NCBI RefSeq assembly: GCF_946886695.1
Contig: NZ_CAMPJD010000023.1
Coordinates: 1-59,933 of the forward strand
DNA: 59,933 nt
Source: an uncultured Pseudoxanthomonas sp.
Lineage (GTDB): Bacteria > Pseudomonadota > Gammaproteobacteria > Xanthomonadales > Xanthomonadaceae
Direction of reading: 5' to 3'
Shown here: positions 32,758 through 42,321 of the stretch, piece after piece
How positions within the stretch are numbered: position 1 is the stretch's first letter
How the letters are laid out: every line of letters starts with the position of its first letter
Made by a program: the position numbers and the translations under genes
The notes under the pieces: generated by a model
The model's input: only the letters and a program-made list of their open reading frames with translations
The model's database searches: none
What the model was told of the DNA's origin: nothing

Positions 32758-33671
32758 AGACCTTCCTCACCCCTGCCCCGCTCCGCCTCGCCTCCGTCGT
32801 TGCCGTCGTGCTGGGCGTGGCCGCGCCTGCCATCGCGCAGCATCATGACCACTCACAGCCTGCGACGCAGACACAGGACACGCCGGCGCGGGACGAGCAC
32901 GCGCATCACGATCACGGCGCCATGTCCCAGGCAGCGCCGGCGACGACATCCGCTGCGCCGCGCGAACCGATCCCCGCCATCACCGCGGATGACGTGGCCG
33001 CTGCGTTTCCCGACATCGACCACCACGCCATGCAGCATGCACTGGCGTTCAACCACAAGGTGACCTTCAACCGGCTGGAAGTCTGGGATACGGACGAAAG
33101 CACCGGCCAGGCCTGGGAAGGCAGCGCCTGGTTCGGCACCGATACCGACCGCCTGTGGCTGCGCAGCGAAGGCGAGCGCATGGGAGGCCACACCGAGAGT
33201 GCCGACCTGGAAGTGCTGTACGGCCGCAGCGTCTCGCCGTGGTGGGACGTGGTGGCCGGCGTGAAGCACGACTTCAAGCCCGGCCACGCGCGCAGCTGGG
33301 CGGCGTTCGGCGTGCAGGGCATGGCGCCCTACCGCTTCGAGGTGTCGGCAACCGCGTACGTCGGCGAAGACGGACAGGTCGTCGCGAACGTCGAGGCCGA
33401 GTACACGCTGCGCATCACCAACCGCCTGATCCTGCAACCGCTGGTGGAAGTGGACATCGCAGCGAAGGATGATCCCGATTACGGCGTCGGGCGCGGCATC
33501 TCCGGCATCGAAGCGGGTCTGCGCCTGCGCTACGAAGTGACGCGCCGTTTCGCGCCCTACATCGGCGTGGTGCACGAACGTGCCGTGGGCGACACCGCCG
33601 ATCTCCGCCGCGCAGACGGCGAAGACACGCGCGATACCCGCATCGTCGCGGGCGTCCGGGTCTGGTTCTGA
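32754..33671 (+). CDS. copB: CopB outer-membrane copper resistance protein
   Basis: About 305 residues. A signal peptide (LRLASVVAVVLGVAAPAIAQ) is followed by a His-rich part (HHDHSQP, HAHHDHGAM), and then the CopB beta-barrel segment with VTFNRLEVWDTDESTG, DLEVLYGRSVSPWWD and a terminal aromatic RVWF for outer-membrane insertion. Works with CopA in periplasmic and outer-membrane copper handling. The start overlaps the copA stop as ATGA. Confidence 0.93.
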   Translation: MKTFLTPAPLRLASVVAVVLGVAAPAIAQHHDHSQPATQTQDTPARDEHAHHDHGAMSQAAPATTSAAPREPIPAITADDVAAAFPDIDHHAMQHALAFNHKVTFNRLEVWDTDESTGQAWEGSAWFGTDTDRLWLRSEGERMGGHTESADLEVLYGRSVSPWWDVVAGVKHDFKPGHARSWAAFGVQGMAPYRFEVSATAYVGEDGQVVANVEAEYTLRITNRLILQPLVEVDIAAKDDPDYGVGRGISGIEAGLRLRYEVTRRFAPYIGVVHERAVGDTADLRRADGEDTRDTRIVAGVRVWF

Positions 33672-33682
33672 TGGAGGACTTC

Positions 33683-34216
33683 ATGAATTACCGCACGCCC
33701 CTGCCCCGCCTCGCCTCCGTCCTGCTGCTCGCCACCACCCTCGCCGCCTGCACGCAGGCGGTGCCGGCGCCGGTGGACAGCGCCCTCGCGGCGACGGCTG
33801 TACCAGCGACGCAGCAGAAGACTGCGGTGGCCGCGATGCCGAAGATCATCGTCCATCGCGATGCCTACTGCGGCTGCTGCCATATGTGGGTCGAACACCT
33901 GCGCAAGGAAGGCTTCGACGTGCACGACCGCGTCGAGGACGCCATGAGTCCGGTGAAGGAACGGCTGGGCATCGTGCCCGAGCATGCGTCCTGCCACACC
34001 GCCGAAGTCGGGGGCTATGTGGTCGAGGGCCATGTGCCGGCATCGGACATCCGTCGCCTGCTGCGCGAGAAGCCGGCCATCCGCGGCCTGGTGCTGCCCG
34101 GCATGCCCATGGGTTCGCCGGGAATGGAGGTGGAAGGCGTCGACGCACCGGCCTACACCGTGCTCGCGCTGCACCGCGACGGCAGCACCACGCCCTACGC
34201 CGCGCATTCGCCATGA
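33683..34216 (+). CDS. DUF411 metal-binding lipoprotein-like protein
   Basis: A 177-residue protein with a signal and lipobox-like LLLATTLAAC, then a DUF411 domain: VHRDAYCGCCHMWVEHLRKEGF, SCHTAEVGGYVVEGHVPASDI and GLVLPGMPMGSPGME (quoted here only by key words YCGCCHMW, SCHTAEV and GMPMGSPGM). The CxCC and Met positions fit copper binding. GGAGG precedes ATG 33683. DUF411 genes commonly sit with copA and copB; exact role unknown. Confidence 0.85.
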   Translation: MNYRTPLPRLASVLLLATTLAACTQAVPAPVDSALAATAVPATQQKTAVAAMPKIIVHRDAYCGCCHMWVEHLRKEGFDVHDRVEDAMSPVKERLGIVPEHASCHTAEVGGYVVEGHVPASDIRRLLREKPAIRGLVLPGMPMGSPGMEVEGVDAPAYTVLALHRDGSTTPYAAHSP

Positions 34217-34223
34217 ACCGAGG

Positions 34224-34245
34224 GGGACGGCACGGACGCCGTCCC
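34224..34245. terminator. Hairpin after the copLAB-DUF411 operon
   Basis: GGGACGGC and GCCGTCCC form 8 perfect pairs around a 6-base loop. No T run follows, so termination strength is unsure; it separates the operon from the MerR-type regulator. Confidence 0.5.
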
Positions 34246-34250
34246 ACCGC

Positions 34251-34272
34251 TTGACTCTGGAGCGTACTCCAG
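34251..34272 (+). promoter_or_regulatory. MerR-type operator and -35 box of the copper regulator
   Basis: TTGACT at 34251 is followed by CTGGAG, CGTA, CTCCAG (34257-34272), the dyad placed between -35 and -10 in MerR/CueR promoters with long spacers. The regulator gene begins 35 bases after it, so autoregulation and control of the ATPase are likely. Confidence 0.7.
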
Positions 34273-34306
34273 GGTGCAGACTGCAGGTACTTCGAGGAGT
34301 TCCCGC

Positions 34307-34702
34307 ATGAACATCGGCCAATTGTCCCGCCGCACCGGCGTCCCTATCGACACCGTGCGCTACTACGAAAAGCAGCGCTTGCTGCCTACGCCCACACGCA
34401 GTGCCAGCGGCTACCGGCATTACGAAGCGGACGATGTGCTGCGGCTAAATTTCATCCGCCGCGCGAAGGCGCTCGGCTTCACGCTCGAGGAGATCCGCGA
34501 CCTGCTGGCGCTCAGCAGCGCCCACGACGGTGACATGGCGGCCATCCGTTCCGCCGCCACCGACAAGCTGGTCGACGTGGAACAACGCCTGGCGGAGCTG
34601 ACGCGCGTGCGTGACGGGTTGCGCCAGCTGGTCGATGCATGCCCGGGGCATGGCGCGCTGGACCAGTGCCCCATCCTCTCAGCGCTGGGAGGTGAGGCAT
34701 GA
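34307..34702 (+). CDS. CueR-like MerR family copper-responsive regulator
   Basis: A 131-residue MerR protein. The winged helix is [26 protein letters not shown], with [10 protein letters not shown] next, then the dimerisation helix and a metal loop with two cysteines, [15 protein letters not shown]. The C-x7-C spacing agrees with CueR/MerR-type metal sites. It overlaps the ATPase gene by 4 bases, so the regulator and the pump are one unit. Copper is the probable metal by context; lead, cadmium or others are not excluded. Confidence 0.87.
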   Translation: MNIGQLSRRTGVPIDTVRYYEKQRLLPTPTRSASGYRHYEADDVLRLNFIRRAKALGFTLEEIRDLLALSSAHDGDMAAIRSAATDKLVDVEQRLAELTRVRDGLRQLVDACPGHGALDQCPILSALGGEA

Positions 34703-37080
34703 GCCCCGCCCCGCACGCGCATGGACACCCTCCGGCGCAACACGCGGCGAAATCCGCATGCTGCAGCGGCCATACCACGGCGCGTGCCGACGAGGACACG
34801 CAAGCCACCGATCCGGTCTGCGGCATGAAGGTTGATCCGCTCACCACCTCGCACCATGCGGAGCATGCAGGCCAGGCCTACCATTTCTGTTCCGCGGGTT
34901 GCCGCACGAAGTTTCTTGCCGATCCCGAACGCTATCTGCGTCCGGCCGCTGATGTCGCACCGGCACCTGCGGGCACGCAGTACACCTGCCCCATGCACCC
35001 GGAGATCGTGCAGGACAGCCCAGGCACGTGCCCGCTCTGCGGCATGGCGCTGGAACCCATGCTCCCCTCGCTGGACGAGGAGGAGAATCCGGAGCTGACC
35101 GATTTCCGCCGGCGCTTCTGGTGGACGCTGCCCTTCAGCGCGGCCACGCTGCTGCTGGCGATGGGCGGCATGTATCTCGACGTCATCCCGCCCACCGCGC
35201 GCACCTGGCTGGAATTCGCGCTCAGCACGCCGGTCGTGCTGTGGGCCGCGTGGCCGTTCTTCCAGCGCTGGGCGCAATCGATCGCACATCGTAGCCCCAA
35301 CATGTGGACGCTGATCGGAACCGGCGTGGCCGCCGCCTACGGTTACAGCGTGGTCGCCGTGCTGGCACCGCAGCTGTTCCCGCCCTCGTTCCGCGACCAT
35401 GGCCACGTCGGTGTCTACTTCGAAGCAGCGGCGGTGATCGTGTCGCTCACCCTGCTCGGCCAGTTGCTGGAACTGAAGGCGCGCTCGCAGACCTCCGCCG
35501 CGATACGCGCCCTGCTGGGCCTCGCGCCGAAGACCGCACGCCGCCTGCGCGACGATGGCGATGAGGAAGACATCGACCTCTCGCACGTGCACGTCGGCGA
35601 CCGGCTGCGCGTGCGGCCGGGCGAGAAGGTGCCGGTGGATGGCGTGGTGCTGGAAGGCCGCACGCACATCGACGAATCCATGCTGACCGGCGAACCGATG
35701 CCGGTGGAGCGTGCGCCGGGCGACAGCGTGATCGGTGCCACCCTCAATGGTGCGGGCAGCCTGGTGATACGTGCTGAAAAGGTCGGCAGCGACAGCGTGC
35801 TCGCCCAGATCGTGCAGCTGGTCGCGCAGGCGCAGCGTACCCGCGCACCGATGCAGCGATTGGCGGACCGGGTGTCGTTCTGGTTCGTGCTCGCCGTGCT
35901 CGCTGCCGCACTGGCGACCTTGCTGGGCTGGGGTCTGTTCGGTCCGGATCCGTCATGGACGTACGGTGTCCTCAACGCCGTGTCGGTGCTGATCATCGCC
36001 TGCCCCTGTGCACTGGGATTGGCCACGCCGATGTCGGTGATGGTGGCCAGCGGGCGCGCCGCGCAGGCCGGTGTGCTGTTCCGCGACGCGGAAGCCATCG
36101 AGACGCTGCGCAAGGTGGACACGCTGATCGTCGACAAGACCGGCACGCTGACCGAGGGTAGCCCGGCTTTCAATGCTGTGCATGCGTTGGCACCGTTCGA
36201 CGAGGATGAAGTGCTGCGCTTGGCCGCCAGCCTGGATGCTGGCAGCGAGCATCCGTTGGCGCACGCCGTGGTGCAGGAGGCGCGTCGGCGCGGGCTGGCG
36301 CTCGCGTCCGCGCAGGATTTCGAATCCAGCAGCGGCGTCGGTGTCCGCGGCGTGGTCGACGGCCGTCGCATCGCTTTCGGCAATACCGTGCTGATGCAGG
36401 AAGAAGGCGTATCCATCGATGCCTTGCGGGAACATGCCGACCGCCTCCGCGAGGAAGGCGGCAGCGTGATGTTCCTCGCGGTCGATGGCGCACCCGCCGG
36501 CAGCATCGCAGTAGCCGATCCCATCAAGGCCAGTACGCCGGACGCCCTGCGCGCCTTGCGCGACGGCGGGCTCCGCATCGTCATGGCCACCGGCGATGGC
36601 GAGCGCACCGCGCGAGCGGTCGCCGCGCGCCTCGGTATCGACGAAGTCCACGGTGACGTGCGTCCTGCCGACAAGGCCGCGCTGGTGGCGCGTCTCAAGC
36701 AGGAGGGCCGCCACGTGGCGATGGCCGGGGATGGCATCAACGATGCGCCTGCCCTCGCGGCGGCGGATGTCGGCATCGCGATGGGCACGGGCACGGACGT
36801 GGCGATGTCCAGCGCGCAGGTGACGCTGGTGAAGGGCGATCTGCGCGGCATTGCGCGCGCCAAGGCGCTGTCGGAAGCGACGGTGCGCAACATGCGGCAG
36901 AACCTGGCCTTTGCCTTCGCCTACAACGCATTGGGCGTACCGGTCGCCGCCGGCCTGCTGGGCCTGTTCGGCGGCCCGCTGCTCTCGCCGATGTTCGCCG
37001 CACTGGCGATGAGCCTGAGCTCGGCGTCGGTGGTCGGCAATGCACTGCGGCTGCGCCGTGTCCGGCTTCCCGTCGACTGA
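34699..37080 (+). CDS. copF: Copper-translocating P1B-type ATPase
   Basis: A 793-residue heavy-metal ATPase. The N-terminus has no HMA domain; instead it has a YHS domain ([27 protein letters not shown]) and a heavy-metal-binding stretch ([19 protein letters not shown]). Then come the actuator motif TGEPMPV, the metal-binding CPC in [11 protein letters not shown], phosphorylation site [11 protein letters not shown] pair SEHPLAH, and [20 protein letters not shown]. It moves Cu(I) from the cytoplasm out. The YHS-plus-HMBD front is seen in CopF-type pumps. Confidence 0.92.
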   Translation: MSPAPHAHGHPPAQHAAKSACCSGHTTARADEDTQATDPVCGMKVDPLTTSHHAEHAGQAYHFCSAGCRTKFLADPERYLRPAADVAPAPAGTQYTCPMHPEIVQDSPGTCPLCGMALEPMLPSLDEEENPELTDFRRRFWWTLPFSAATLLLAMGGMYLDVIPPTARTWLEFALSTPVVLWAAWPFFQRWAQSIAHRSPNMWTLIGTGVAAAYGYSVVAVLAPQLFPPSFRDHGHVGVYFEAAAVIVSLTLLGQLLELKARSQTSAAIRALLGLAPKTARRLRDDGDEEDIDLSHVHVGDRLRVRPGEKVPVDGVVLEGRTHIDESMLTGEPMPVERAPGDSVIGATLNGAGSLVIRAEKVGSDSVLAQIVQLVAQAQRTRAPMQRLADRVSFWFVLAVLAAALATLLGWGLFGPDPSWTYGVLNAVSVLIIACPCALGLATPMSVMVASGRAAQAGVLFRDAEAIETLRKVDTLIVDKTGTLTEGSPAFNAVHALAPFDEDEVLRLAASLDAGSEHPLAHAVVQEARRRGLALASAQDFESSSGVGVRGVVDGRRIAFGNTVLMQEEGVSIDALREHADRLREEGGSVMFLAVDGAPAGSIAVADPIKASTPDALRALRDGGLRIVMATGDGERTARAVAARLGIDEVHGDVRPADKAALVARLKQEGRHVAMAGDGINDAPALAAADVGIAMGTGTDVAMSSAQVTLVKGDLRGIARAKALSEATVRNMRQNLAFAFAYNALGVPVAAGLLGLFGGPLLSPMFAALAMSLSSASVVGNALRLRRVRLPVD

Positions 37081-37086
37081 AACGCA

Positions 37087-37110
37087 CACGGCCACCCGCG
37101 GGTGGCCGTG
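37087..37110. terminator. Two-way terminator, perfect palindrome
   Basis: Half-site CACGGCCACCCG followed by its reverse complement, placed between the convergent copF and the secreted-protein gene. It is GC-rich without T tails, so it is a likely bidirectional hairpin. Confidence 0.6.
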
Positions 37111-37130
37111 CCGTCACCGGTACCGCGCGT

Positions 37131-37568
37131 TTACTTGACGGTGACGTAGGTGCCCTTCAAGGCAACGCCGCTCATGATGTTGCCCGCGTAGCACTCGTAG
37201 TTGGTGGCGCTGCGGAACTCGTTCTTCTTGAAATAGCTGGTGATGTTGATCACGGCATTCGCCCCGCGATCCTTGGCGCCTTCCTGCAGCGCCTTGAGTG
37301 CGGATAGCGCCACCCAGTTGCAGGACTCCACGTCCGATTTACCCACGCCGTTGGTCTTCTTGTTGGTGACATCCTCGCCCATCCGCGTCACCACCGCCGG
37401 TGTCTTCTCGCCGGCCAGGAAGAAGCGCACGCTGCCGTCGATGCCTGCCGCCTTCGCCTGTGGCGAGTCGATCAGTTCGCGCAACGGAAGCTCGAGGCGG
37501 GTATCGGCAGCGAATGCCTGCGGCACGGCCAGCAAGGTCAGCAGGGTTGCAGTCAGAAGTCGTTTCAT
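37131..37568 (-). CDS. Secreted YbjQ-like protein of unknown function
   Basis: A 145-residue protein with a signal peptide (LLTATLLTLLAVPQAFA). The middle part KALQEGAKDRGANAVINITSYFKKN and the end with YECYAGNIMSG resemble the small secreted relatives of YbjQ-like proteins, often misnamed as excinuclease subunits in Xanthomonadaceae. Two cysteines (in ESCNW and YECYAG) could pair in the periplasm. No function is known. Confidence 0.6.
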   Translation of the reverse strand: MKRLLTATLLTLLAVPQAFAADTRLELPLRELIDSPQAKAAGIDGSVRFFLAGEKTPAVVTRMGEDVTNKKTNGVGKSDVESCNWVALSALKALQEGAKDRGANAVINITSYFKKNEFRSATNYECYAGNIMSGVALKGTYVTVK

Positions 37569-37689
37569 GGTCAGGCTCCTTCGGGGGAAAGGGTGGCGGG
37601 GCCACCGTGATGGTCAAGCATGCCGAGGCGGGCGTGGGGAGGCCGTGCAGGCCTGCCGAACGCAGCACCGCCAGTCGTGGCGCATCTCG

Positions 37690-38217
37690 TCACTGGATCG
37701 GTGGCACGTCTTCCTCGGGCCCGATCTCGATCCCGGCCTGCTCGTCTGCGAACAGGATCCGGAAATCGCCGCGGCGCAGCCATGCCGCCGTGTCGGCCGC
37801 CAGCGCATCGCTGATCTTGCTCAACGACGAGCAGCCACCCCGGAACAGCGTCATCGTCTGCCGGTAAGGCTGGTACTGCCCTATCAGCTTGCCGTCCTGG
37901 AACAGTTCCGCACGGATCATCGCCCACTTGGGACCGGAGAATCCGCCGCCGTCGGCAGTGCGCATGTTCATGATGCGGATGCGCAGGGTGCGGCCAGGCA
38001 GGCTTTCCAGGTCATGGTCGGTCAGTTCCACCCGTCCTTTCGAATACCCGACCAGATGCGCGGGCAGCTCCGCCGTCCAGTCGCAATCCTTCATGAACTC
38101 CGGATAGCCGGCATACCCCTCGCGCAGCGCAATCGTCGGGCTGGTACGGATGACATCATCGGCAAGCGCAGGCAGGGCGAGCACACCCAGCCATGCCGCC
38201 AGCAAAAGCCGGAGCAT
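37690..38217 (-). CDS. Secreted protein of unknown function
   Basis: A 175-residue protein with a clear signal peptide (LRLLLAAWLGVLALPALA). Mature part has two cysteines (DCDWTAEL, GGCSSLSK) that may bond. ATG 38217 has GAGGCGGG ahead; a GTG at 38229 overlaps the stop of the gene upstream. It forms a two-gene unit with that gene, right behind the aryl polyene operon, but similarity to known pigment genes was not recognised. Confidence 0.65.
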   Translation of the reverse strand: MLRLLLAAWLGVLALPALADDVIRTSPTIALREGYAGYPEFMKDCDWTAELPAHLVGYSKGRVELTDHDLESLPGRTLRIRIMNMRTADGGGFSGPKWAMIRAELFQDGKLIGQYQPYRQTMTLFRGGCSSLSKISDALAADTAAWLRRGDFRILFADEQAGIEIGPEEDVPPIQ

Positions 38218-38225
38218 GTCCCGCC

Positions 38226-38681
38226 TCACGGCGTAGCCGCCTGCGTCGCCTCGGCGACGTCGGGCTGGTGGAATACCGGGGAATTCTGGATGTCGTTGGC
38301 CAGGTTGCGGATCCAGCGGTTGTAGTTGCCGTGGATTTCCGGTGCGCCGCGCTTGATTTCGTAGTTCATCTCCCTGCTGGAGACATACTCGATCTTGAAG
38401 CCGTTGGCGTCGTAGCGCACCGCGACCACGACTTCATGCGTACGTGGCGCGTAGCGCAACGTGACGCGGCCTGGCTCGCTGTCCGCGACGGCCCAGCCAC
38501 GAGCCTTGCCCGCATGGATGATGGCCGCCTTGATGCGCGCCGCACTGGGTGGAATGCCATTGGTGGACTCCACCCGCTCGTACGCCGGCACGACCATCGG
38601 ATCCTGCTTACCGGCCAGCGCCGGCAGACTGACTGCTGACAGCACGAGCGCCACCAGCAACGAAACGGAACGCTTCTTCAT
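38226..38681 (-). CDS. Secreted protein of unknown function
   Basis: A 151-residue protein with a signal peptide (VSLLVALVLSAVSLPALA). The mature part holds AIIHAGKARGWAVADSEPGRVTLRY and a strand pair with VVVAVRYDANGFKIEYVSSREMNYE (key words ARGWAVADSEPG and FKIEYVSS), a pattern seen in small proteins of uncharacterised lipoprotein type. It lies 24 bases after the last KS gene and could be read through from the pigment operon. Confidence 0.65.
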   Translation of the reverse strand: MKKRSVSLLVALVLSAVSLPALAGKQDPMVVPAYERVESTNGIPPSAARIKAAIIHAGKARGWAVADSEPGRVTLRYAPRTHEVVVAVRYDANGFKIEYVSSREMNYEIKRGAPEIHGNYNRWIRNLANDIQNSPVFHQPDVAEATQAATP

Positions 38682-38705
38682 CTATCCCCCTGTGGATGTC
38701 CGGCG

Positions 38706-39947
38706 TCAGTCTTTCCAACGCTTGAAGATCAGCGACGTGTTGATGCCGCCGAAAGCGAAATTGTTGTTCATCACGTAGTCGGTCTGCAGTTCGCGGCCTT
38801 CGCCGGTGATGTAGTCCAGGTCCGCGCAGCGGGGATCGCGCTCCTCCAGGTTGAGCGTGGGGGCGAACCAGCCCTCGCGCATCATCTCCAGCGTGATCCA
38901 GGCCTCGTAGGCGCCGCATGCCCCGAGCGTGTGGCCGACGTAGCTCTTCAGCGAACTGATCGGCATGCGGCTGCCGAACACTGCCGCCGTGGCCGTGGTC
39001 TCGGCGATGTCGCCGTGGTCGGTGGCCGTGCCGTGCGCGTTGACGTAACCGATCGCGTCCGGCTCCAGCCCTGCATCCTCCAGCGCCAGGCGCATGGCCT
39101 GCGCCATCGTGTCGGCGCTGGGCTGGGTGACATGCTGGCCGTCGCTGTTGGTGCCATAGCCGACGACTTCGGCCAGGATGGTCGCCCCACGCGCCTGCGC
39201 ATGCTCCAGGTCCTCCAGCACCAGCGTGCAGGCGCCCTCGCCCAGCACCAGACCGTCGCGGTTGGCATCGAACGGACGTGGCGTCCGCTCGGGCTCATGG
39301 TTGCGCACGCTGGTGGCGAACAACGTATCGAACACCGCCGCCGCCGTGGCATCCAGCTGCTCCGCGCCACCGCCGATCATCGCGACCTGTTTGCCGCTGC
39401 GCACGGCTTCGTAGGCGCAGCCCACGCCCTGGCTGCCGGACGTGCAGGCGCTGGACGTGGTGTAGACGCGGCCGGTCAATCCGAAGAACACCCCGATGTT
39501 CACCGGCGCGGTGTGGCTCATCATCTTCAGGTAGGTCGTCGCGTTGATGCCTTCGGTGGTGTACGCATTGAGCATGCGGCCGAAGTCGCCAATGGCTTCG
39601 TGACTTCCCGCGGAGGAGCCATACGAGACGCCCACCTTCCCGCTTTTCAGGACAGGGTGACCGATCAGACCCGCCTGCTCCAGCGCCATCTCGGTGGCGC
39701 GCACGGCCATCACGGCCACCCGGCCCATGCTGCGCGTGGTCTTGCGGTTGTAGTGCGCCGGCAACTCGAACGGTTCGGCGGGCGCGGCCAGTCGCGTGTT
39801 GAGGCCTTCGTACTTGTCCCAGTCCTGCATGTGGCGAACGGCATTGCGGCATTCGCGCAGGCGAAGATGCACGCTGGCCCAGTCGTGGCCGAGCGGGCTG
39901 ATCGTGCCCGCGCCAGTGACCACCACGCGTCGATCGCTGCGACTCAT
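38706..39947 (-). CDS. Aryl polyene beta-ketoacyl-ACP synthase (FabF type)
   Basis: A 413-residue KASII-like condensing enzyme with the Cys-His-His triad in SSACTSGSQG (Cys168), NAHGTATDHGD (His305) and KSYVGHTLGACG (His339). In aryl polyene pathways this KS extends the chain with malonyl-ACP. The start at 39947 overlaps the FabG stop by 4 bases; a longer frame reaches 40136 but its extra residues are shadow sequence. It is the last gene of the operon. Confidence 0.92.
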   Translation of the reverse strand: MSRSDRRVVVTGAGTISPLGHDWASVHLRLRECRNAVRHMQDWDKYEGLNTRLAAPAEPFELPAHYNRKTTRSMGRVAVMAVRATEMALEQAGLIGHPVLKSGKVGVSYGSSAGSHEAIGDFGRMLNAYTTEGINATTYLKMMSHTAPVNIGVFFGLTGRVYTTSSACTSGSQGVGCAYEAVRSGKQVAMIGGGAEQLDATAAAVFDTLFATSVRNHEPERTPRPFDANRDGLVLGEGACTLVLEDLEHAQARGATILAEVVGYGTNSDGQHVTQPSADTMAQAMRLALEDAGLEPDAIGYVNAHGTATDHGDIAETTATAAVFGSRMPISSLKSYVGHTLGACGAYEAWITLEMMREGWFAPTLNLEERDPRCADLDYITGEGRELQTDYVMNNNFAFGGINTSLIFKRWKD

Positions 39948-40678
39948 CCGACCAGCCCTCCATTGACCGAGATCACCTGCCGGGTGACGTACGACGCCTG
40001 CGGCGACATCAGGAACGCCACCACGGCGGCGACTTCCTCCGGCCGCCCGACGCGCTTCATCGGGATCATCTTCAATGCTTCGTCCACCACCTCGCCACTG
40101 ACCATCTCGGTATCGATCAGGCCGGGCGCCACGCAATTGACAGTGATCCCGCGGCTGGCCAGTTCCAGTGCCAGCGCCTTGGTGGCGCCGATGATGCCGG
40201 CCTTGGCCGCGCTGTAGTTGACCTGGCCACGGTTGCCGACCAGGCCGGACACCGACGACAGCGTCACGATGCGCCCCGGCTTGCGTCGGCGCACCATCGG
40301 CATGACCAGGGGATTGAGCACGTTGTAGAACCCGTCAAGGTTGGTGCGCAGCACGGCATCCCAGTCGTCGCCACTCATGGCCGGGAACGCAGTGTCGCGC
40401 GCTATGCCGGCATTGCAGACGATGCCATGGTAGGCGCCGTGTTCTCCGACGTCGGCCTCCAGTGCCTGTGCTGCCGCGGTGCGGTCGGCCACGTCGAACG
40501 CGAGCACGCGGGCTTCGCGGCCCAGCTCGCGCACCTGGCCGGCGACGGCTTCGGCTTCATCCATGCGGCTGCGGCAATGCACGACGATGTCGAATCCGTC
40601 CTGCGCCAACCGCAATGCGATGGCCCGCCCGATCCCCCGGCTCCCCCCGGTGACCAGGATCGTATTGTCTCCACTCAT
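39944..40678 (-). CDS. 3-oxoacyl-ACP reductase of the aryl polyene cluster
   Basis: A 244-residue FabG-like SDR: TGGSRGIGRAIA nucleotide site, NAGIARD, SSVSG serine and YSAAKAG for the catalytic Tyr and Lys. It reduces the beta-keto group of the growing polyene. The start at 40678 overlaps the dehydratase stop by 4 bases (ATGA). Confidence 0.93.
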   Translation of the reverse strand: MSGDNTILVTGGSRGIGRAIALRLAQDGFDIVVHCRSRMDEAEAVAGQVRELGREARVLAFDVADRTAAAQALEADVGEHGAYHGIVCNAGIARDTAFPAMSGDDWDAVLRTNLDGFYNVLNPLVMPMVRRRKPGRIVTLSSVSGLVGNRGQVNYSAAKAGIIGATKALALELASRGITVNCVAPGLIDTEMVSGEVVDEALKMIPMKRVGRPEEVAAVVAFLMSPQASYVTRQVISVNGGLVG

Positions 40679-41130
40679 TTCTGCGTACTCTCCAGATACG
40701 CCATCGCGTCCGGTGGTTCGAACACCGACACGTTGGCAGTCGCCAGTTCTTCGCCGTCCCCCAGGATGCGGCAGCTGAACATTCCAAGCCCATTGTCGCC
40801 CAGCAGCTCGCGCGTTGCCTCTACCCGGAGCAATGCGCCCGTGCGGAACCACGAGACCCGGCTTTCGTAGCGGCGCGTGCCCAGCAGGAAGCCGATCGAC
40901 GGCTCGCGGCCGGACGTGCGGGCGTGGCAGCCCGCCCACGCGGCGATGGCCTGCGCCATGTATTCGACCCCAACCCAGGCAGGAACGCCTTCCGCATGGC
41001 AGAACGGTCCTTCATCGGGCACGCGCACCTCCACTGCCACGCTGTCTTCGCCCCAGGCAACGAGGCGATCGACCAGCCGCATCGTTCCCCGGTGCGGCAC
41101 CACACGTTCGATGTCGTACAACTCACCCAT
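40675..41130 (-). CDS. Beta-hydroxyacyl-ACP dehydratase-like hotdog protein
   Basis: A 151-residue hotdog-fold protein. It starts YDIERVVPHRGTMRLVDRL, like the ApeP family, with FCHAEGVPAWVGVEYMAQAIAAWAG as the central helix. It should remove water from the hydroxyacyl intermediate to form each double bond. It abuts the second KS gene exactly. Confidence 0.85.
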   Translation of the reverse strand: MGELYDIERVVPHRGTMRLVDRLVAWGEDSVAVEVRVPDEGPFCHAEGVPAWVGVEYMAQAIAAWAGCHARTSGREPSIGFLLGTRRYESRVSWFRTGALLRVEATRELLGDNGLGMFSCRILGDGEELATANVSVFEPPDAMAYLESTQK

Positions 41131-42321
41131 TCACTCAGCTCCGAATACCAGCACTGCATTGCTGCCACCAAACGCGAACGACTGGCTCAGCACATGGCGC
41201 AGCGGGCCCTTGGCAGTGCTTCCCGGCGGCGCGAAGGACAAGGGCGGCAAGGCCGGATCCGGCACGCCATCCCACCAGTGCGGTGGCAACCGGCGCTGCG
41301 GGTTATCGACCATCGCCAGCCAGCACAGGCCGGCTTCGACGGCACCCGCGGCGCCGAGCGTGTGGCCCGTCAGTGCCTTGGTGGAGCTCACCGGCACCTC
41401 GGACCCCAGTGCCGCCGCCACCGCTCGACTTTCCATCGCATCGTTCTGCGGCGTGGCTGTGCCGTGCAGGTTCACGTAGTCGATCTGCGCGGGCGACAGC
41501 TTCGCCCGCGCGAGTGCCTGCCCGATGGCGTCGATGGCGCCGATGCCCTGCGGCTCGGGCGCGGAAATATGGTGGGCATCGGAGGTTTCACCCCACCCCG
41601 CCAGCCGCACCGGCCCGGGTGAGCGCGTCATCAGGAACAGCGCGGCACCCTCGCCGATGTTGATGCCATGGCGGTTCATCGAAAAAGGATTGCAGCGCTC
41701 GGCCGACACCGATTCCAGCGCCATGAAGCCGCGCACGGTGAACTGGCACAGTGAATCCGCGCCACCGGTGATGACGGCGTCCACCAGTCCGGCACGCAGC
41801 AGCCGCGCCGCGGATGCCATTGCCTTGGCGCTGGACGAACATGCGGTGGAGATCGTCCAGGCCGGTCCGCGCGCGCCCGATTCGGCCGCGAGAAAACGCG
41901 AAGGCGCACCGATCTCCTGTTGCACGTAGTGGAACCCCTCGGGCCACTGTTGATGGCGATGCCAATGCACCATCGCCTGTTCCGCCTCGCCTATGCCCGA
42001 GGTGCTGGTGCCGACCACGATGGCCACGCGTGCAGGCCCATGGCGTTCGATCGCCTGCTGCACCTGGTCGTGGATCTGCAGGTAGGCAACGCGCAACAGT
42101 GCGTTGTTCCGCCCACGGAGCTGCACCAGATGGTGGTCGAGCGCGGGCAGCGTGGTGGTCACGGTGCCCATCGCGAGGCGATGGCCAGGCACCAGGGTGT
42201 CGTTCTGTGCCACGCCCGAGGGGGCATCGTCACGGAACAGGGCTTCGCGCACAGACGCCTTGTCTGCGCCGAGTGCACATACCAGCCCGAGATCGTTCAG
42301 GAAGATCGCGTCGCCGCTCAC
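41131..42321 (-). CDS. Aryl polyene beta-ketoacyl-ACP synthase, second copy
   Basis: A 396-residue KS with the triad in STACSSSAKA (Cys161), NLHGTATPQND and ALTGHTLGAAG. It differs clearly from the other KS of the cluster, so the two have distinct roles, perhaps chain start and extension. Overlap with the lipoprotein gene is 4 bases. Confidence 0.9.
   Translation of the reverse strand: MSGDAIFLNDLGLVCALGADKASVREALFRDDAPSGVAQNDTLVPGHRLAMGTVTTTLPALDHHLVQLRGRNNALLRVAYLQIHDQVQQAIERHGPARVAIVVGTSTSGIGEAEQAMVHWHRHQQWPEGFHYVQQEIGAPSRFLAAESGARGPAWTISTACSSSAKAMASAARLLRAGLVDAVITGGADSLCQFTVRGFMALESVSAERCNPFSMNRHGINIGEGAALFLMTRSPGPVRLAGWGETSDAHHISAPEPQGIGAIDAIGQALARAKLSPAQIDYVNLHGTATPQNDAMESRAVAAALGSEVPVSSTKALTGHTLGAAGAVEAGLCWLAMVDNPQRRLPPHWWDGVPDPALPPLSFAPPGSTAKGPLRHVLSQSFAFGGSNAVLVFGAE

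Noticed and set aside
37131..37568. Excinuclease subunit (a name often given to this secreted protein)
   Set aside because: It is 145 residues with a signal peptide and has no ATPase motifs, so it cannot be UvrA or a part of it.
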